From the NCBI RefSeq assembly GCF_010468565.1, contig NZ_WUEG01000001.1, forward strand, positions 62,001-126,000: 64,000 nucleotides of DNA, written 5' to 3'. Positions 60,731-64,000 of the stretch are shown in pieces. Both the position numbers and the translations under genes were made by a program. Each line of letters starts with the position of its first letter. Position 1 is the first letter of the stretch. The stretch comes from Allomuricauda sp. TY007. Lineage in GTDB: Bacteria; Bacteroidota; Bacteroidia; Flavobacteriales; Flavobacteriaceae. The notes under the pieces are model-generated. The model did not search any database. It had not been told where the DNA came from and saw nothing but the letters and a program-made list of their open reading frames with translations.

Positions 60731-61060
60731 TTATAGTGAAAAACTTTCTCCACATCCGCAGGTCCTTTGAGCATTAGGGTTGTTGAACACAAAACCCTTT
60801 CCGTTCAAACCTCCGGAATATTCCAATGTGGTGCCTACCAAATACAAAAAGCTTTTTTTGTCAACGATGATTCTCACATCGTTATCTTCAAAGATCTTAT
60901 CTGTGTCCGTAGCGGAATTGTCAAAGGTCAATTCATAAGACAATCCACTGCACCCTCCACTCTTTACGCCAACACGCACATAATCCGTGGTCGCATCAAA
61001 ACCTTCTTCGGTCATGAGCGACACCACTTTGTGCCTTGCTGATTCTGAAACCTTAATCAT
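60731..61060 (-). CDS. sufA: A-type Fe-S carrier (SufA/IscA/ErpA)
   Basis: A 109-residue protein that delivers clusters from the scaffold to target proteins. The three ligand cysteines are C37 (SGGCSGLSYEL), C101 and C103 (TCGCGESF). FVFNNPNAQRTCGCGESF is the classic C-terminus. It is the first gene of the suf operon and has a -7 box at 61096-61089 under a symmetric operator. Confidence 0.93.
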   Translation of the reverse strand: MIKVSESARHKVVSLMTEEGFDATTDYVRVGVKSGGCSGLSYELTFDNSATDTDKIFEDNDVRIIVDKKSFLYLVGTTLEYSGGLNGKGFVFNNPNAQRTCGCGESFSL

Positions 61061-61084
61061 CTTAATTGAATTTAATCTAAATAG

Positions 61085-61109
61085 CCTACAAATATACTGT
61101 ATATGTAGG
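61085..61109 (-). promoter_or_regulatory. suf operon promoter overlapped by a two-tier dyad
   Basis: The minus-strand -7 box TATATTTG (61096-61089) lies 29 bp before the sufA ATG. It is embedded in a dyad with outer arms CCTAC (61085-61089) and GTAGG (61105-61109) and inner arms TATAC (61093-61097) and GTATA (61099-61103) around one T. An operator on the -7 box is the layout expected of a repressor; IscR, SufR or Fur type cannot be told from sequence alone. Confidence 0.6.
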
Positions 61110-61146
61110 GTTTTACCATGGCAACTAACATTATTATAACGAATGA

Positions 61147-61169
61147 TTCCATAGGTGTTTCTTATGGAA
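61147..61169. promoter_or_regulatory. Inverted repeat upstream of sufA
   Basis: TTCCATA (61147-61153) and TATGGAA (61163-61169) are perfect 7-bp arms 9 bp apart. It lies 50 bp further upstream than the suf promoter dyad, in the spacer between suf and thiL, and could bind an activator or a second repressor. Confidence 0.4.
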
Positions 61170-61295
61170 AATAATGCAGGTTTACGCTAAGTCGCATCAA
61201 TGGCGTATTTCCAACAATTTCCTATGATTTCTGATACACTTTCCCCGAAAAAATTTTATACCCCTTCGGACACCAGAATTTACGATTATCCTCAT

Positions 61296-61303
61296 TATTT
61301 TTG
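61296..61303 (+). promoter_or_regulatory. -7 box directly before thiL
   Basis: TATTTTTG fits TAnnTTTG exactly and ends 4 bp before ATG 61308; transcription would start at or within the start codon. Confidence 0.4.
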
Positions 61304-61307
61304 CAAA

Positions 61308-62354
61308 ATGCTAGAAGACAAGAATCAAGAACGTACATCACTGGAAGAATTGGGCGAATTTGGCCTGATCGAACATCTTACCAAAAACTTTGAACTCAAT
61401 CAACCCTCATCCTTGGTTGGGGTTGGTGATGATGCTGCGGTAATGGACTACAATGGCAAAAAAACCATTGTGTCCACCGATATGTTGGTGGAAGGAGTCC
61501 ATTTTGACCTGAGCTACATGCCCTTGAAGCATTTGGGTTACAAATCGGTGATGGTAAACCTTTCCGACATCTATGCCATGAACGCCATAGCCACACAGAT
61601 TACAGTTTCTTTGGCCATTTCCAACCGGTTTCCTTTGGAAGCGCTCGAAGAATTTTATGAAGGAGTAGCACTTGCATGCAAGCTGTACAATGTTGATTTG
61701 GTTGGCGGAGATACGACCTCATCTACCCGAGGCATGATTATTAGCGTTACTGCAATTGGAGCCGCCGAGGAGAACGACATCGTTTACCGAAAAGGTAGCA
61801 AACCCAATGATTTACTGGTAGTTACCGGTGATTTAGGTGGTGCTTACCTGGGCTTGCAGGTTTTAGAACGAGAAAAAGAAGTGTTCAAGGTCAACCCCAA
61901 CAGTCAACCCGATTTGGAACCCTATTCTTACATTGTGGAGCGGCAACTAAAGCCCGAAGCTCGAAAAGATATTGTAGATCTGCTCAAAAAACTGGAAGTA
62001 AAACCAACCTCTATGATTGATATCAGTGATGGACTATCATCCGAAGTGATGCACCTCTGCAAGCACAGTGATATTGGTTGCAATGTTTTTGAAGAAAAGA
62101 TCCCACTTGATCCCACCGTGATTTCCGCATCCGAGGAATTTAAAATGGACAGCACCATGATCGCATTGAGTGGTGGTGAGGATTACGAGCTGTTGTTCAC
62201 TGTTGACCAAGCTGATTTTCCAAAAATAAAAGGGAATCCGAACTTAACGGTGATTGGTCACATAACGGAAAAGAGCGAGGGTATCCATTTAATCACACGA
62301 GCGGAGACAAAAATCCCCATCACCGCACAGGGCTGGAACTCGTTCAACAAATAA
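61308..62354 (+). CDS. thiL: Thiamine-monophosphate kinase
   Basis: A 348-residue kinase that makes thiamine diphosphate. RTSLEELGEFGLIEHL opens it; GVGDDAAVMDY carries the metal-binding aspartates, STDMLVEGVHFDLSY and LVGGDTTSS follow, and SGGEDYELLFTV is the C-terminal signature. A longer frame from 61200 adds 36 residues that look unrelated to ThiL and lie upstream of the -7 box, so I use ATG 61308. No TPP riboswitch is seen in front of it. Confidence 0.93.
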   Translation: MLEDKNQERTSLEELGEFGLIEHLTKNFELNQPSSLVGVGDDAAVMDYNGKKTIVSTDMLVEGVHFDLSYMPLKHLGYKSVMVNLSDIYAMNAIATQITVSLAISNRFPLEALEEFYEGVALACKLYNVDLVGGDTTSSTRGMIISVTAIGAAEENDIVYRKGSKPNDLLVVTGDLGGAYLGLQVLEREKEVFKVNPNSQPDLEPYSYIVERQLKPEARKDIVDLLKKLEVKPTSMIDISDGLSSEVMHLCKHSDIGCNVFEEKIPLDPTVISASEEFKMDSTMIALSGGEDYELLFTVDQADFPKIKGNPNLTVIGHITEKSEGIHLITRAETKIPITAQGWNSFNK

Positions 62355-62446
62355 AAAAATCCCGAAAATCAAGGGCATCCCTACATATCATGGCATTGGG
62401 GCACGCAACCATTAGCAGTAGGCAATTACTTAAGTTTCCGGGATAA
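62355..62446 (-). ncRNA. Structured element with terminator-like end (candidate small RNA)
   Basis: On the minus strand, ATCCCG (62444-62439) pairs with CGGGAT (62364-62359), extended by AAA with TTT and one bulge, and a run of seven T follows. Within it GCCTAC/GTAGGG and ATGG/CCAT arms nest. It lies between two converging genes. It may be an elaborate bidirectional terminator or a 3'-end-derived small RNA; I recognise no known RNA family. Confidence 0.4.
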
Positions 62447-62477
62447 GATTTGGGCCTTTTCCTAAAACAAAAAAGGG

Positions 62478-62732
62478 CTATGCCACTTGGTGCACTACCC
62501 TGCTTTTTCGTTTTTGGTACATATCTTCCAACGTACTGTTAATCTCTTGCATTTGCGGAGTCAATGCAGAAAGTTTACCAGTAACATCTGTAGTAACCTG
62601 TTTTTGGCAATGAATACATTTGTATTCTTTAATGTGCTGCGTCACTTTTTTGGAAACCGTGTAATGGTGCCCGAACAGACTGCAAAAGAAAGAAGAGAAT
62701 TTGTTGCCATGTTGCGTAGTAGTTGTTTTCAT
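62478..62732 (-). CDS. Small zinc-ribbon-like protein
   Basis: An 84-residue protein beginning MKTTTTQHGN. FFCSLFGHHY, then HIKEYKCIHCQKQVTT give a CxxxxGHH ... CxxC arrangement that could bind zinc, followed by a helical tail LTPQMQEINSTLEDMYQKR. Similar short proteins are frequent in Flavobacteriaceae and are not characterised. An alternative start at 62759 adds nine residues. The repeated TCGAY sites at 62889-62933 lie upstream. Confidence 0.75.
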   Translation of the reverse strand: MKTTTTQHGNKFSSFFCSLFGHHYTVSKKVTQHIKEYKCIHCQKQVTTDVTGKLSALTPQMQEINSTLEDMYQKRKSRVVHQVA

Positions 62733-62888
62733 AAGCTGGTGTTGTTTGGAGAAAAGCATATAATTACGATATGGGGCTTCGAAAAATGCTTAAATTGGTG
62801 AATAGTAATTTTGTGTTATAAAAATATTTTTAAGTGGTTCAACTTTTAATAGGAACGGGTGTTGATAACTTTTTATTTTACGATTGCG

Positions 62889-62933
62889 TCGACAAAGTAT
62901 TTTTTTCGATGAAATGCAATAAAATCGACAAAA
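62889..62933. promoter_or_regulatory. Triple TCGA(C/T) repeat between the zinc-ribbon gene and brnQ
   Basis: TCGACAAAG (62889), TCGATGAAA (62906) and TCGACAAAA (62925) are direct repeats 17 and 19 bp apart. The middle one belongs to the 14-mer TTCGATGAAATGCA that is also found upstream of the S8 protease (49605-49618). The sites stand between divergent genes. Confidence 0.4.
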
Positions 62934-62976
62934 AGCCATCTTTTTTCGCTCAAAAACACTTTTGTAATATACCGCA

Positions 62977-64000
62977 TTGAAAACAAATTATCAACAATCT
63001 GACAGCAAGAAATCTTTAATAATTACATCTTTTGCCCTTTTTTCTCTCTTTTTCGGGGCTGGAAATCTTGTTTTACCTCCATTGTTGGGGTTTAAATCTG
63101 GAAATTTATGGTGGTTGGTCACCTTGGGATTTTGCATTTCGGGGGTGCTTGTGCCCATTCTAGGAATTATTGCCCATGCCAGATTACAAGGAACTCTCTT
63201 TGATTTTGCCAAAAAGGTATCCCCTTTGTTCAGCGTTGTGTATTGCTACCTGATCTATGCCATTGCCATTGCGTTGCCATCGCCCAGGACTGCATCGGTT
63301 ACACACGAAATGGCCATACAGCCCTTTTGGGGTTCTTCTTCATTGCTCACAAGTCTTATCTATTTTATGTTGGTATTTGTGTTTGTCCTCAATCGTTCCA
63401 AAGTTTTGGACGCATTGGGCAAGCTATTAACGCCCGGTATCCTAATCATCTTATTAATAATGATAATAACGGCAGTCTTTGCATTGGACTTTGATTTTGT
63501 TCCATCAGCAATGGGACAAGCTTTTAGCTCGGGAATTTTGGAAGGTTACCAAACTTTTGATGCCATCGGAGCTGTAGTAGTGGGCGCGGTAATCATCATA
63601 TCCATCAACTTAAAAGAGAAAACTGCCACCTTTGAAGAAAAACGAAGACTTATTGGAAAAGCAGGGCTGTGGGCAGGAATTGGGCTATTTTTGGTGTACG
63701 GAGGCCTTATCCTCACAGGTGCTTTGTTCGGGGATGCTTTTGATACCGATATTTCCAGAACCGCCCTTTTACGAGGAATCAGTACAAAAACCTTGGGGCA
63801 AACAGCCAATATATTGCTCAGTATTTTGGTAAGCTTGGCCTGTTTTACCACAGCGGTAGGAATTGTAACGGGAACTTCTGATTTTATCAAAGGACGGTTC
63901 AACGATTCAATTTTAGCATACCGAATCACAGCATTTTTGGGGTGCCTATTGGGTGTGTTGGTGGGTCAGTTTGATGTTGGTTACATTATTACCGTAGCCG
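62977..64000 (+). CDS. brnQ: Branched-chain amino acid transport system II carrier protein, 5' part
   Basis: The frame runs off the right edge after 341 codons. LKTNYQQSDSKKSLIITSFALFSLFFGAGNLVLPPLLG is the start (in part); SFALFSLFFGAGN.. PP.LG is diagnostic for BrnQ, the Na+ (or H+)-coupled carrier for Leu, Ile and Val. About nine membrane segments are visible so far. The only start consistent with the upstream stop at 62965-62967 is TTG 62977; the first in-frame ATG comes more than 100 codons later. Confidence 0.9.
   Translation, partial: MKTNYQQSDSKKSLIITSFALFSLFFGAGNLVLPPLLGFKSGNLWWLVTLGFCISGVLVPILGIIAHARLQGTLFDFAKKVSPLFSVVYCYLIYAIAIALPSPRTASVTHEMAIQPFWGSSSLLTSLIYFMLVFVFVLNRSKVLDALGKLLTPGILIILLIMIITAVFALDFDFVPSAMGQAFSSGILEGYQTFDAIGAVVVGAVIIISINLKEKTATFEEKRRLIGKAGLWAGIGLFLVYGGLILTGALFGDAFDTDISRTALLRGISTKTLGQTANILLSILVSLACFTTAVGIVTGTSDFIKGRFNDSILAYRITAFLGCLLGVLVGQFDVGYIITVA

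Noticed and set aside
61200..61307. N-terminal extension of ThiL
   Set aside because: The residues do not look like ThiL, and the promoter box at 61296 lies inside the extension.
61100..61310. TPP riboswitch before thiL
   Set aside because: None of the conserved TPP-aptamer segments is present in the leader.
1..64000. tRNA, rRNA, prophage, integron or intact IS element
   Set aside because: I looked for conserved tRNA arms, rRNA blocks, integrases and full transposases and found none, apart from the IS110-like scar.

Overview
The window reads as a chromosomal segment of a marine-type Flavobacteriaceae bacterium (Bacteroidota), close to the Muricauda/Allomuricauda/Flagellimonas group by general look; the genus is inference. 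The sequence basis is: -7 promoter boxes of the Bacteroidota form TAnnTTTG in front of many genes, almost no Shine-Dalgarno sites, a type IX secretion sorting domain on a subtilisin-like protease, many family-specific genes (DUF3078, DUF2480, DUF1460, DUF3109, SufT-like) and moderate G+C. I see no rRNA, tRNA, CRISPR array, prophage or intact insertion sequence.

Layout. 1-130: tail of an ASCH-like protein. 178-7830: a divergent sugar-oxidation locus. Leftward are a lipoprotein TIM-barrel isomerase-like protein, DinB, two MFS transporters and a Gfo/Idh/MocA dehydrogenase; rightward are a GMC flavoprotein and its gluconate-dehydrogenase-subunit-3-like partner. 7831-8944: a 1.1-kb non-coding stretch with a terminator, two structured elements, a 39-codon membrane micro-ORF and LytTR-type direct repeats. 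8945-11662: LytTR response regulator and TPR sensor kinase. 11655-19909: housekeeping and membrane genes (DUF3109, MarC, S41 protease, dCMP deaminase, HupE, PepSY, DnaJ-like, bacilliredoxin, acyltransferase, HD hydrolase). 19973-30407: secreted or periplasmic enzymes (Gfo/Idh, hydrolase, lactonase, PQQ-type sugar dehydrogenase), a TPR protein, an AraC regulator, MATE, and an IS110 transposase scar.

30465-43348 is dominated by tetrapyrrole synthesis: hemH on the left, then an AraC regulator divergent from a tightly overlapping hemA-hemC-hemD-hemE-(unknown gene)-hemF run, followed by phzF-like and hemB. 43362-54182 holds a serine hydrolase, a CorC-like protein, Ogt, a 3'-5' exonuclease, a T9SS protease, a nuclease-like protein, HflX and two outer-membrane proteins. 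54218-61060 is a complete leftward suf operon (sufA-B-C-D-S-E-T-DUF2480) for Fe-S cluster assembly. The window ends with thiL, a small zinc-ribbon-like protein and the 5' part of brnQ.

The strongest non-gene signals are: a family of short TGTCAT...ATGACA dispersed repeats that sits in most suf gene junctions and supplies start or stop codons to neighbouring genes; symmetric operators between divergent promoters (hupE/PepSY, AraC/hemA) and on the suf promoter; and a LytTR system whose predicted binding sites lie in front of an unannotated membrane micro-ORF.
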